Assembly (NCBI GenBank): GCA_022419385.1
Contig: JAJUBI010000004.1
Coordinates: 2,647,286-2,711,285 of the forward strand
From: Paraconiothyrium sp. Pb-2020
Lineage: Eukaryota; Ascomycota; Dothideomycetes; Pleosporales; Didymosphaeriaceae
Direction of reading: 5' to 3'
DNA: 64,000 nucleotides
Shown here: one piece after another, positions 25,276 to 36,255 of the stretch
Layout: each line of letters opens with the position of its first letter
How positions within the stretch are numbered: position 1 is the stretch's first letter
Made by a program: the position numbers and the translations under genes
Notes under the pieces: generated by a model
What the model saw: only the letters and a program-made list of their open reading frames with translations
The model's database searches: none
Told to the model about the DNA's origin: nothing

Positions 25276-25657
25276 CTTGTCTTGATGAGAATTTGGTGGA
25301 GGTTTGTAAGGTGGATATAGAATACTTGTATAATCGATTTCAGTACGATTGGTTTTGCCAACGGTATATGACCATAACTTCACGGCAAGTAAACACAGGC
25401 TTGATTGGAAGAAACTTTCATGAGACGCGCCCTGAAGGCGATCTGGGTATTGTAGACAAGACAAAGCAAGACGTTCCAGGATCCATAGTTGATCGGAACC
25501 CACAGACACGGCAGTAAGCCATAGGTGCTGCAAAACCCTCCTCCCCCCACCTTCCCTCCCCCCGGTGGGCGTAGTAGACGGCAGGGTGCAAGAACTCATC
25601 GACCTCGTCCCCGCCCAAACTATCGCCCAGAGGCGTGGAGCTGCCCGCGGAGGGCGT
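25276..25657. other. intergenic between convergent genes
   Basis: 3' flanks of the membrane protein and the small helical protein. Contains a C/T-rich run near 25530-25562. No gene seen. Confidence 0.5.
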
Positions 25658-26001
25658 TCATGTGCCGCCGTTGAGGCGTTCGATGAGGCGTTGCTGCAAA
25701 CAACGTATGTGTAAACAGTACTCAATCTTCCAATTAGCTTCGGAAGAAATAACTCACCGTCTCGAGCTCCAGCAGCGCGATCTCCGTCCGAGCCATACGG
25801 AGCCTCAACCGCAGGCTGCCAATCTCGCCTTCGTGCTCGCCGGCACGCTGGCGCTGGCGCAGCATGAGGTTGTATAGGATGAGCTGTTTTAAAGTTAACC
25901 ACATATGTCGCCGGTTCTGTAGTGAAGGGACTGTCACTTACGCAGGACCGGAGGACCAGAGCTCGGTCCGGGGGCGGGGGAGCAGACGAGTTGGGCGGCA
26001 T
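25658..26001 (-). CDS. short helical (coiled-coil-like) protein, 73 aa
   Basis: Three exons, 26001-25942, 25883-25758 and 25693-25658, joined over 58- and 64-bp introns with strong GTAAGT and GTGAGT donors. All junctions are phase 0. The protein opens with a Pro/Ser-rich head and continues as one long Leu/Arg/Glu-rich amphipathic helix (LRLRLRMARTEIALLELET, then QRLIERLNGGT). That pattern suits a subunit that packs into a helical bundle, such as the small proteins of kinetochore or Mediator complexes, but I cannot match it to one. The ATG lies immediately beside a hexanucleotide repeat that would form the 5' leader. The third exon is short and its end could differ. Confidence 0.5.
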
Positions 26002-26004
26002 TGT

Positions 26005-26057
<53 letters not shown>
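26001..26057. repeat. (TGTTGC)n microsatellite
   Basis: About eight tandem copies of the hexamer TGTTGC on the plus strand (GCAACA in the direction of the adjacent minus-strand gene), directly abutting that gene's start codon. Such tracts vary in copy number between isolates. In the leader it would be a CAACAG-rich mRNA segment. Confidence 0.85.
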
Positions 26058-26244
26058 TGGAAGAAAGATTTTTGGTGGCAATGCGTGTGCAGTGTGTGAG
26101 ATGTGTGACTTGGTGGACGGAGACGAAAGCGCAGATTGTTTTGCTACACTATCACTGACGCACGGACAGCAAAGGCGCGCTGACGACGCTAATTATTGCT
26201 GGATTAAGGCTATCTAGGCAGACATACGTTCACCTGGTTCTACT

Positions 26245-29200
26245 CTACGCTTGTGTGCTATTCCCACCGGCACGATAGCTCTCTGGCGGCCCATTATGCG
26301 AGTATTGCACGCCTCCAAGGTCAAGTACAAGCTTTTGAAGCACGACGTTGGCTTCGACCAACCACACTTTCAGCGTGTGTTTTCCTGCCGAAATATCACC
26401 CCAGTTCGTCGTGTTTAACCACGCGTTCTGTGCCACCGCGGTACCCCATCCAACAGGGAAGTCAGGCTGTTTCTGATCGATAACATACTGCCTCCGTTGT
26501 TGCGGCTTGTCGTCTATCTGCGCGACATATGCGAGCGGTTTCTTTGGGTTCACGTTCAGGGTCGGAGACAAGATGAGCGTGAGGTTCAGACCTTTTGAGG
26601 AGGTGGTGGGCGTGAACGTGTAGAAGTCGTATTCGAGGGCTGGGGCGCTAGACGAAGAAAGGCCTTCGGCAAGGGGATTAGACAACTTGAGAGCGGAGAG
26701 CGTGCGGCCGTAGTGTGGGAGGACGGTGACAGTAAGGTTACCAGAGGGTTGGAGGCGCGAGTAGTGCTCTGCTTCGATGGAGACTAGACCCGCGGACTCC
26801 ACGAAGCCATTGAAGCCGGCCGAGACTGAGGTCTTGTTTACCATGACGTTGACAGTTGGACGGGTGTATTGTGTGCCGTAGTTCTGGGAGCTGCTTATGT
26901 TTAGAGCGACTTTCTTGCCGTAGCCATCGGGAACTTGGCTCCAGTCTACGTCAATGTAGACGCGGATATCGTCGGTTTTTGGAGAGATGGTGCCGGCCGA
27001 CTTCGAGAGCTTGATGAAGGGCTCGGTGGTGATGTTCCAATCGAAGGTCTGTGTGCCCATAGAGAAGATGTCTATCCAGCGTTTGGGTGTGAAGGGTGTT
27101 ATCGCAGGTAGGTCGAGCGAGCCACCACCGTTAGAGTGCCAGATGTCGTCTCCTGGAATAGTTGCGTTGCTCCCCTCCACGGACACACCCATGTCGCCAG
27201 AGAGTGAGCGCTCGGCAGTCTGGACCCAACGGAGGAAAGGCGTAGACTGGCGCATGGGCTGTTGCCTTCGCATCATATTAGGTTTGAATTGATAGACAGA
27301 AGAACGAGACCAGAATGACTTACCAGTATCCTTGGTACCCCAGATGCGTCTGGTCCATCATGTGGTTCCACTTACCATTGAACAGACGGTGATACTTCTG
27401 AGTAAGCTCATGATCGGTTCCCATCAGGTCGATCGTCTCTTGTAACCAGTCATTCGCGCTGTTACGTCCCTGGCCGGAGTAGATCTGGTTCCTTGCGCCA
27501 GCGACCTGAACATTGATAAAGTTTCCACCAGCAAGCACAGGATGCAGGATCAGCTCATAGAAAGCGCCTTGCTGGTTCTCCGGAAGATCGTCGTACACTT
27601 CTTGCGCCTGGTCGGCTAAGTCTCCCCACTGAGCTTGGAGCTTGTCGGCCTCTTCATAGCTGATGATGCTGTAGCTACCAGGCTCCACCCATTCGTACTT
27701 GCGCATATTCGAAAGGTAGCCGTACTTGTCGACGATGTTTGAAATGGTCTTGGCGTGCTGCTCGTCAAAAGTCCGTTTGGCCCAACTTTCGATCCAGCTC
27801 GGTACAGATGTCTCATCATGAGCTTCGATATCGTAGGCAATGTCGAACCAGTGGCTGATGGGAATCTCGTAAGGCTTGATATCTCCGACGTTCACAATCC
27901 AAAGTCTATCTGCATCGCGAGCATGAGCGAGGGACATTTGTTCGTAGGTCTTCTGCAGTTGGATTGTGTTGATCCACTTATAGTTACGACTATCACCAAC
28001 ATAGTCAAAGTGCTGCGATCTTTGTTAGATAAATCCAACCCATATCTGTGAAACTCATCACTTACGTAGTAAACACCAGCTCCACCAGAACGTTTCTTCT
28101 CGTCACCCTCTGGTAACCTCCGTATGTTCTGCCAGTTGTCCTCCGTCCATAATAAAGTCACCCAGTCCGGCACTTTCATCCCAGCCTCGAAATAATCCTG
28201 AACTTCTTTGTACAAACACCACATCTGTGGCACCTTGCTTGCATCCCCCCACACCTTGTCCATAATCTCTTCTTGCGCCTCAACCACAGCTTCCAGGACC
28301 GCCGTCTGTGTATCAGCGGACATGGCGGTATCGTGGTACCCTCGCATTCCAACGGTAACAACGTTTTCATAAGGTTTCGCGCGCTCTGCACCTTCCATAA
28401 AGTACTTATATAGAGTGGCGTTGTTGGTAGCCCAAGACCAACTAGAGTCTGTGCCTTTAGCTACCTTCGTCCATTCCTGTGTCGCGCGGACCATGGGCTC
28501 CGTGTGAGAAGAGCCCATTACAATTCCGTAGGCGTCGGCGAGCGGTTGGTTGCGCGGATCGTCGACGTTGAACATGGAGCTCCACATCGCGGGCCAGAGA
28601 TAGTTTGCCCGGCTTCTCAGTAGCAGCTCAAACACATGGGAGTAAAACTCCGCGCCAAATGGAGAGCCATATGCGGACTTGGGATACTTTCCGTTGGCCC
28701 ACCCTGTCAAAGCGGGTGCCTCGTCGTTTATGAAAAAGCCGCGGTATTTTACTGAGGGAGTCTTCTGGACTTTGGTGGAGCGGAGAGCGAAGATGCTTGA
28801 GTGTGACTTGGGGGGAACGTCGGCAAACCAATGCCAAGGTGAGATACCAATTTGTTCGGAGACGTCATAGAGTCCATAGATCGTGCCACGCTTGTCGCTT
28901 CCTTTTGACTATTAGATATTCCGTGTTTCGATTGAGATTGGAGAGCTTACCAGCAATGACCAGTGCTTCAGCAGTTCCATTCACGGGATTCTGGATTACA
29001 GTACTGACATACGCCTCCCACTCGCCTTCAATCTTGCTAACATCTAGTTTCCCGCTCTTGACCAATGCATCGATCAAGCTGGAGTTTCCAATCGTGCCGG
29101 CAATTATTACACCCTTTCCTTGTGCCGAGCTTTTGCCAACGCTCCAATCTTTGTTGATGCCCGTGACGTTGAAGATGACTGACGCGCTTCCTCCGACAGT

Positions 29201-29479
29201 CTTATTACCAGCACCGGTACCGACGGTCGTCAACGTTCCATTCGTTCCGGTAACGCGTCCGAAGTCAACTGCTACATCGTGCGCCGCTCGCAGAACGCCA
29301 GGCCAGTCTCCCGCATCAAGGATCAAATGGACAGGCGAGTTTCGCGAAGCAAGCGGTAGGCTTCCATTCCCGGACTTGAAATCGACCGTCGGTTTTCGAT
29401 CCTGAGAAAGCGTGGCCGCGTTGACGAAACAACCCGAAAGCGACAGAACGCTCAGCAGAGCGCGCGAGACCATCCCCAT
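26245..29479 (-). CDS. GH115 xylan alpha-1,2-glucuronidase
   Basis: A secreted glycoside hydrolase that removes (4-O-methyl-)glucuronic acid side groups from xylan. Four exons, 29479-28951, 28901-28066, 28012-27324 and 27265-26245, give 1024 aa, typical for the family. A signal peptide is visible (MGMVSRALLSVLSLSGCFVNA). The N-terminal alpha/beta domain is followed by the catalytic barrel with ISPWHWFADVPPKSH, AMWSSMFNVDDPRNQ, SSHTEPMVRATQEWTKV and YYHFDYVGDSRNYKWINT, all family landmarks. The C-terminal beta region holds AEHYSRLQPSG. Many N-x-S/T sites fit secretion. The introns are 49, 53 and 58 bp and all rebuild conserved sequence. Together with peptide and amino acid uptake genes nearby it suggests growth on plant material. 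No regulatory site identified. Confidence 0.95.
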
Positions 29480-30748
29480 GATACCATACGACTTTGTATT
29501 GGATGCGAATTGGTTTGTCGGAAACGCCTCACCAATTCATTGATATGCTGGTCAACTCATGTTATATACGGACGTCCAAGAACTAGGTCTATCCCCTTAA
29601 TATCCTAGCTGCGCATCGCAAGGGAAGCTATCCCGCTACCCAGGTTGAATAAGGTGCCGCCATACCGCGTGGAGGTAGACACGGGTGCCAAGCATCACAC
29701 TCGCAGCGGTCTCATATGACGATCCCGGGTATTCTATGGATAAATTGATGCGCGGCACGCTTGGTACTTTTTGTATGCATGGAAGGTATTGAGAACCTTA
29801 CGAGTACCTTGGCCGCGGGAGCAGAAACTGGAGGTTCAATCTATTTGAGCCAATGGTGAGGCTCCGCAACGTCTTCTTCTAGAAGTCATGTATGTCGCTT
29901 GCGGATGCAGATGTATAAGGGGTTCTTTCGGATGCTGGGCGAATTCTTCCGGTGGTGCGAGACTCGGCATCGACAACTGCTACGCCACAGAACGGGTTTG
30001 CCATGGGAGGCACGGCTAGTCAAGAATTGTCACGCGTGGGAGACTTTGGCAACGCCGGGTTGATGGAGACCGAAGGTGGAGGTGGTAAAATGGCTAAACT
30101 CGAAAATCCCCACATTGGCCTATGCTGTTTTAGTAATAGTTCGAAGGGTTACCCCAACGGCTTTGCAAGTGAGCCGAAATAAACCATCTGAAGGCTGACG
30201 GTATCAATTGACGGTCTGAGGCCGAGCTCGAACGATAAGCCTGAAAGACTGGAAGTCTAGGTGTAGATTTGAGAAGAAAGGTGGGTTTCCGCCAGGTAGA
30301 TTGATGTTGTGGGGAGCGTTCCGCTATTGGTACAGATGGACAAATCGACTGCAGGAATGTTGGAAAGGTCTCTCTCAATTCGAACACGATTGCTGGAAAC
30401 TCGTCTGGGCGCGAGAGGCATCTGCACCTGCACCTGCATGGTGGTGCTCACGTGGATGGACCGCAATCCTGGAGAAGGTGGGAGCCCGGAAAGGGGCTAG
30501 GTCCTCGGCAATCTCAGAGATCGGCTTGGCGATTCAGGAACGCGGTTTGCGTTCGTCATAGATCGGGGTCCAGATGAAAGCAGCGACGCGCAGCGTGAAA
30601 GTGCGCGTTTGATGTTGTGAGTCTCAGTAGGTATTCTCTTCCAACAAACCTCCTCCTAATCCAGCGACGATGCCACCCAAAAGAAAACTCAGCTCACACA
30701 TCCCAGCTAACGCCGCCTCTGCAGTCGCCTACACAGACAGGGCCGGCG
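29480..30748. other. intergenic, divergent promoters of GH115 and photolyase
   Basis: About 1.27 kb between divergently read genes. The open frames at 29952-30182 (+) and on the minus strand near 30130-30466 have no motif. An alternative photolyase start (ATG at 30669) falls at the right end. Confidence 0.5.
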
Positions 30749-32679
30749 ATGCCCAAACAAGCGATCCAAGCTCTCGAAACCCACAGCGAAAGCCTTCACC
30801 AAACCCGAACGTCCGCCAAAGATGAATACGAGGACACAGTTGTCACTCAAGGTAGAGGTGGGATCGAACAACAAGATGAAGACGCTGCGAACTTCGACCA
30901 TTCCCGCCCGGAAGAGAGGACCGGTATCGTTGACAGAAGATTTTATCCGGCGGAAATGAGCAACGAACGATGCGCCATGTACAATGCCAACGAAATTCCG
31001 CGGCCAATCGAAACCCTGAACGCGACGTTAGAGAACACAAAAGATGCAAGAGAGGAGATCAAAACCGGCGAGGGCGGCCAGGCGGTGATACATTGGTTCA
31101 AAAGGGACTTGCGTATCAGGGACAATACTGGGCTGAGTAAAGCAAGTGAGCTGGCGAAAAAGAAGGGCGTCGGTGTGATAGGTGTCTGGATCATGTCTCC
31201 CCAAGATTGGGAGGCTCATCTGGTGTCCCCCGCAAAATGCGATTTCGAGCTTCGCTCCGTGAAACTACTGCAGGAGGAGTTGGCCGAACTGGATATTCCA
31301 CTATATGTTGAGACAATTACGCCGCGTAAGGACATACCGAAATGCTTACTGAAGCTTGCCAAAGAGTGGGACGTGAAGAACATTTTCTGCAACCTGGAGT
31401 ACGAGCCAGACGAATTGAGGAGAGAAGGGGAACTGGTGCGATTGGGAACAGAGCATGGTATCAACTTCGAGCCATGCCACGATGACTGCGTCGTACCTCC
31501 GGGAAGCCTCAAAACTGGCGCTGGAAGACAGTTTGCTGTTTATTCGCCATGGTACAGAGCCTGGGTGGCACATTTACACGCACATCCCAATTTACTGAAC
31601 GAACGACCAATGCCTGGGCAGAATCCGTCGGGCTTCCGAAAGAATTTTACGACCCTCTTCGATCGCGAAGTTCCGCTGGCTCCAGAGAGCAAAGCCGTTG
31701 GTCCAGAGCAAAAAGAGCGCTTCTGTCATCTTTGGCCCGCTGGCGAAGCAGCTGCCATAGACCGGATCAGTCTTTTCCTGAGAGAGAAGATTGATCGGTA
31801 TAGCGCCACCCGCAACTTCCCAGCCAAACAGTCTACTGCAAACGTGAGCGTGCATCATGCAGCAGGGACACTGGCCGCAAGGACAAGCGTGAGGCTTGCG
31901 AGGGATGTGAACAGTACAAAGAAGCTGGATGGTGGCATTGAAGGGGTAAAAGGATGGATCGGGGAAGTTGCGTGGAGGGACTTCTACAGACACGTATTGG
32001 TGAACTGGCCATATGTTTGGTATGTAACACTAAACTACTTCTCTCTATTCCTACTAAGTCTGCCCAGCATGAACAAGCCCTTCAAATTCGAGTACACAAA
32101 CATCGAATGGGAGTATAACGACGAGCACTTCCGCGCCTGGACAGAAGGCCGCACTGGTAATGCACCCTAGCCTGCAGCCCCTTTCTATACACATCTAACC
32201 CTCAAACATCAGGCTACCCAATAGTCGATGCGGCGATGCGCTCCCTCAACTCCACAGCCTACATGCACAATCGCCTGCGCATGATCACTGCTTCCTTCCT
32301 CGCCAAACACCTCCTCCTTGACTGGCGGCTTGGTGAGCAGTACTTCATTACGCATCTCATCGACGGCGACTTCGCGTCTAATAACGGCGGTTGGGGGTTT
32401 TCAGCCTCCACGGGCGTCGATCCGCAGCCTTACTTCCGCGTTTTCAATCCGTGGCTCCAGAGTGAGAAGTTTGATGCGGAAGGGGAGTTTATTCGGAAGT
32501 GGGTGCCGGAGCTGAGCGAGATCAAGGGAGAGGGGATTCATAACCCTTACGATAAGGGAGGCGAGGCTGAGAAGATTGCGAAGAGAGAGGGGTATCCGAG
32601 GGTAATTGTGGAACATAAGTTCGCGAGGGATAGGTGTTTGAAACGGTACAAGGCTGGAATCGGAAGGGATACCGCGTGA
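30749..32679 (+). CDS. CPD photolyase, cryptochrome/photolyase family
   Basis: A light-driven enzyme that reverses UV-induced cyclobutane pyrimidine dimers, using FAD and an antenna cofactor, in the nucleus or mitochondria. Exons 30749-32019, 32068-32156 and 32213-32679 give 608 aa. The antenna domain begins at VIHWFKRDLRIRDNTGLSKA. The FAD domain shows VAWRDFYRHVLVNWPYV, the spliced EGRTGYPIVDAAMRSLN, MHNRLRMITASFLAKHLLLD, IDGDFASNNGGWGFSASTG and VDPQPYFRVFNP. The introns are 48 and 56 bp. The start is uncertain. The ATG at 30749 is in frame, but an out-of-frame ATG at 30669 begins MPPKRKLSS, the head usual for fungal photolyases. That frame closes near 30831, so an intron or a frame shift between about 30815 and 30920 is possible. 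The typical core from NERC onward is unaffected. Confidence 0.93.
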
Positions 32680-32823
32680 TAAAGCACAACTGCGACATAT
32701 GCGGCGTCGTCTTCGTAACAATGTCTTGCGAGGGCATTAAAGTCTCGAGTTCAAGCTCATCTATCGCAAATGCCAAACCCCATATCCATGCTATGCCAGA
32801 ATTGATCCACTTCATCTCCCAAC

Positions 32824-33036
32824 CTACGCAAGCCCGCCTCCGGTGACTCCACTCTGCCCCGGTTCGCCTGCCGGTCCACTTCCTCCCGGCGTCCTTCCAG
32901 CCTTCTTCCGCATGCTCTTGCTTCGATGCGTATAGTAATTTTCCGGCTCCTTCATCTGTGCTTTGTCTTGGGCTTCAACCGAGCGTTGAAGTTTGTTGTG
33001 CGAACCAGTGGAGAGCTTGCTGGTTTTAGAGCCCAT
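32824..33036 (-). CDS. possible 70-aa basic protein
   Basis: A single intronless frame starting MGSKTSKLSTGSHNKLQ and ending in a Gly/Pro-rich tail. The middle is Lys/Glu/Gln rich. It lies 144 bases beyond the photolyase stop, on the opposite strand. The start context and hydrophilic composition look like a genuine small protein, but there is no motif and a chance frame cannot be excluded. Confidence 0.3.
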   Translation of the reverse strand: MGSKTSKLSTGSHNKLQRSVEAQDKAQMKEPENYYTHRSKSMRKKAGRTPGGSGPAGEPGQSGVTGGGLA

Positions 33037-34505
33037 AGTGCGAATGTGCTTTCGGTATATAGGAAGTGGATATTAGAGGATGATGCGGCTAAGAAGGTGG
33101 TAGGAGGGGGACTGTTGGTGGTGTCAGTACTCGCATGCGGGTGCGCGAGACAGGGAAAGGACAGCTTACAGTGGAGGATTGAAATGCTTGTTTGCGGATT
33201 CGCGGACTGGTTAGGAGTATCGTTGCTTGCGGCAAGTCTTGTAAAGGTTCCGACCTAGTATTGGAGCGTTTCTGGTTCGTGATTTGCTCTCTGATGTACA
33301 AAGATAAAGGAGAGTTCATTGCTCGACTTTGGTTGAAAGAATGAATATGACGTATGCGGCGGCAGCTGTTCCTGCGCAAAGACCCTGCAGATCGCCTCTC
33401 CGCAGTCCGCGCGGTTTGATTGGCTGGGGCGGGGAAACGAACATCACGACGCGCGTGCATAGCCTTCCTGAACAAAAACGCCGGCGCAAGTAGGCCTTAA
33501 AGAACTTCAGGAAACCCATTTAGAAGTCGTCCGACAGAGCACTTCTTAATTCGCACATCTGTTGACTAACAGCTGCAGTATCAATCGCAACGATCCCATT
33601 AGCTTTGATCGAACACGTAGGTGCACGACCACGACAGCCATCTTTTTGGTGCCGGTGGATCGTTCTGGAAATTAAACTCAACGAATTCGTAAGTTGGTAT
33701 TGGCTGAGGGTGCTCCTCGTGCAGTTGCAGTTTATTTCCAGCTAGACAAAGACAGACGCCAGTGGTGTATGAATCATGCTCACGACTGCATCACTGTAGA
33801 GTCACGTGATTGAGATACACCCGTGGACTGGCGCTGGAGCTGGAGCTGGAGCCTTGGAACCTTGAACGCGCACTATAATATCTACCTACACAGAGCACTG
33901 AAAGCTCAAACCGTCTTTTCACACGTCATCCCAGAGTCACCAGACTTCTTTACTGCTGGGTCCCTCCACATCATTGCCTTCACCAGCGCCCTTTCATAGT
34001 GCCAGATCTCTATGCCTTCAATTCGCACTAATATTGACTGTCCTTTCCGCCCTCCAAAACTGCACGAGTCCATTTGGTCATTGCCCAGTTTTGATGCCGA
34101 CAAGTATGGCTCTTGATGGCAACGAGTTCACAATAGCACATGAAGGTAAATATAGCTCCCATGGTTTCGCGTTACATTCTAACGATGATAATAATCATAC
34201 TTGAAGAGGTGAAGACTCTATGGACATGTCAGGTAATCTCAAATAGCCGTTTTAGTCCCGAGGAAAATCTAAAACATGGCGTTCATCACAAGAATACTTC
34301 ACCACTTAGATTCACCACGTTTAGTTCAACAATCATTGCTCATTTTTCTGGTGATGTTACTGAACTGTCCACTGGGGCTACATATGGCCATTACCATTGT
34401 CGATGAAGAAGGTCTATACCTTAATCAAAGCACACTTGGCGCATGGAAGCCAAAAGGAGGAGATGCCATCTTTACTCTCAGGAAAGGTCGTACAGAACTT
34501 CGCGC
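33037..34505. other. 1.47 kb without a supported gene
   Basis: Short frames only, for example 33316-33519 (-), 67 codons with a hydrophobic stretch near its end and no other support. The 34140-34400 part is AT-rich. Nothing further seen. Confidence 0.45.
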
Positions 34506-35915
34506 CTAGCGCCCTCCCATATTCCCACCATCGTCCCTATTCCTGTCGCCATAGATGTCCCAAGCAAGCGATGGAGCCCTAGCAGCGTCACCCTGGTGTG
34601 GAGCGCCCCCTTGACCATCCTGGTTTGGAGCACCCCCCTGATCATACTGATGTGGACCCTGATTATCCTGATGTGAAGCACCCTGACCGTACTGCTGTGG
34701 ACCCTGACTATCCTGGTGTGGAACACCCTGACCCTCGCCATTGAAGACCGACCAACCATGATTCCAGGCGTAATTCTGAGGATAGTCTCGGCTGCGGCCT
34801 GATTCAAAGAAGCGGCCGTCGTTCGAGACGTTGTCCACATTGATGCTGCAGCTGTGGTAATGAGTACCTCCATTTATAGTCATACCCATGGTGTTTGCGT
34901 AGTGATGACGGTTGTCGTAGGAGTGGGATTGATCGGACCGGCGGGCGTCATCGGGTCGAGGTGATCGGGAGCGTTGCCTATCGCGGTAGGTTCGGTAGCT
35001 GTCATTGACGCGAGGAGTGCGATCACCACTGCCCGGGGTAGAGGGTACCCGTGTGTGGTAGGGAGAGACAGGGCCTGAGAACTGCGGGTCGCGAGGAGGG
35101 GAGACCGGACCTGGGAACTCCGGGTCGTGTGGCGGGGCATCTGCCATGTGTGACGGCGTGCCTGCCTGTAGTGGTGTGCCTGCCTGTAGTGGTGTGCCTG
35201 CCTGTAGTGGTGTACCTGCCTGTGATGGTGTGCCTGCATGGCTAATTTCGTTGCCAAGTGGCAAGTCGCTACTCTGCCGTGCAAAACGCAAAAGGTTTTC
35301 GAAACCTTGCGTCAAAGCTCCAAGCTTGATTAAAGCATTCCGTAGATTTGCTGATACGAAGATCCTAAGCCAATCTTTGCCTGAAGTCCGATGCCCATCG
35401 CATAGGGCAGCGTCGTCGCCGTGTTGGTCATAAAAGCCACCACAGCCGTTCACAATCTTATCGACTTCGGCGTATAAGTCTTGGTCGTGGATATGAGAAT
35501 CAAGGCGGCAAATATACTCGGCTTGATCGTAGACCTTCATCATGGTCCACATCCATAGGTCGAAATTCAAGCCTCGATTTCCCATCCCATAGTCCGCGAA
35601 TTCGTCCTCCGCATCTACCTCCCATTGCTGCCGGAGGTCCAGCGCGTCTGCAATACAGAGCGGAGTCCGACAGTGCGCACACTTGTCGCGATTGTTTAAG
35701 ATGCCCTTGACATGCTTGACTAGGCACTGATAGTGAACAGGCTGGTGGCAGCATGGAAGCTGCGCATACCAGGCAGGAGGCTCCTCTACGTCATCTCCAT
35801 CTCCATGGCAATATAAACAATGCTCTCCGGGTTTGAGAAGCACTTTAGAAGTCGACACATGAGTGAGAAAAGCATCCACGGTCGGGAGCTCGGGCTGCGG
35901 TTGATCGGTGTCCAT
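34506..35915 (-). CDS. RING-type zinc finger protein with repeat region
   Basis: A single-exon gene of 469 aa. The start is set at the ATG at 35915, because the open frame upstream of it has no ATG. Near the N-terminus a variant RING shows CLYC, then PCCHQPVHYQCLVKHV, then CAHCRTPLC, consistent with a cross-brace zinc site and a possible E3 ubiquitin ligase function. A helical middle follows (WMWTMMKVYDQAEYICRLD). The second half is low-complexity: tandem AGTPLQ hexapeptides, then Ser/Pro/Arg-rich sequence, then Gln/Gly-rich degenerate repeats of the HQDNQGPHQYDQGG type. No membrane segment. The substrate is unknown. The next gene upstream on the same strand is an F-box protein, also a ubiquitin-ligase class, but the spacing suggests independent transcription. 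Confidence 0.75.
   Translation of the reverse strand: MDTDQPQPELPTVDAFLTHVSTSKVLLKPGEHCLYCHGDGDDVEEPPAWYAQLPCCHQPVHYQCLVKHVKGILNNRDKCAHCRTPLCIADALDLRQQWEVDAEDEFADYGMGNRGLNFDLWMWTMMKVYDQAEYICRLDSHIHDQDLYAEVDKIVNGCGGFYDQHGDDAALCDGHRTSGKDWLRIFVSANLRNALIKLGALTQGFENLLRFARQSSDLPLGNEISHAGTPSQAGTPLQAGTPLQAGTPLQAGTPSHMADAPPHDPEFPGPVSPPRDPQFSGPVSPYHTRVPSTPGSGDRTPRVNDSYRTYRDRQRSRSPRPDDARRSDQSHSYDNRHHYANTMGMTINGGTHYHSCSINVDNVSNDGRFFESGRSRDYPQNYAWNHGWSVFNGEGQGVPHQDSQGPQQYGQGASHQDNQGPHQYDQGGAPNQDGQGGAPHQGDAARAPSLAWDIYGDRNRDDGGNMGGR
35153..35242. repeat. 18-bp coding minisatellite, about five copies
   Basis: Tandem copies of an 18-bp unit (plus-strand unit GTGGTGTGCCTGCCTGTA), near-perfect in the centre (35171-35206) and diverging at both ends. 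Being a multiple of three, it encodes repeated AGTPLQ in the RING protein without breaking the frame. Confidence 0.85.
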
Positions 35916-36255
35916 GATTCTTGAACCTATGGTGCCACACGCGACTTCGATCTTCTCTGAATCAAAGGTTGTATGCTGAAACAAGTTGATCGGGGCTATT
36001 TTGTGAGGTGTAGGCGATGGGTTTATCTATGGAAATCCAATGTGCTGAACTTATAAGTGAGTAATGCTTCCCAGACTGGTTTTATTATTCACAACCTAAC
36101 GTAGTTCACGTGCAGTGAATTTTAGGTTGACGTTGTGAATTCACAAAGTGGCACAGGTAATCTTTGATCATCTGTGCATTCTTCGTTCTTTCCAGATTAC
36201 AGTACAGAACTAGTTATATATGATTGATAATTGAAGACGCTTCCTGAGATGCTCT
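35916..36255. promoter_or_regulatory. promoter region of the RING gene, palindrome-rich
   Basis: Between the RING start and the F-box gene's 3' end. Contains a 14-bp perfect palindrome, TTGTGAATTCACAA, at 36133-36146, and TTCACGTGCAGTGAA at 36105-36119, a short inverted repeat holding a CACGTG E-box. TTCACAAC at 36088-36095 repeats the same TTGTGAA half-site. This could be a binding site for a dimeric factor. No known regulator assigned. Confidence 0.35.

Noticed and set aside
25090..26001. 303-codon minus-strand open frame reading through the small helical gene
   Set aside because: It ignores two strong GTAAGT/GTGAGT introns and runs antisense into the C-terminal exon of the membrane protein.
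29832..29875. GGTTCAATC-like sequence as a tRNA T-arm
   Set aside because: No acceptor, D or anticodon stem can be folded around it.
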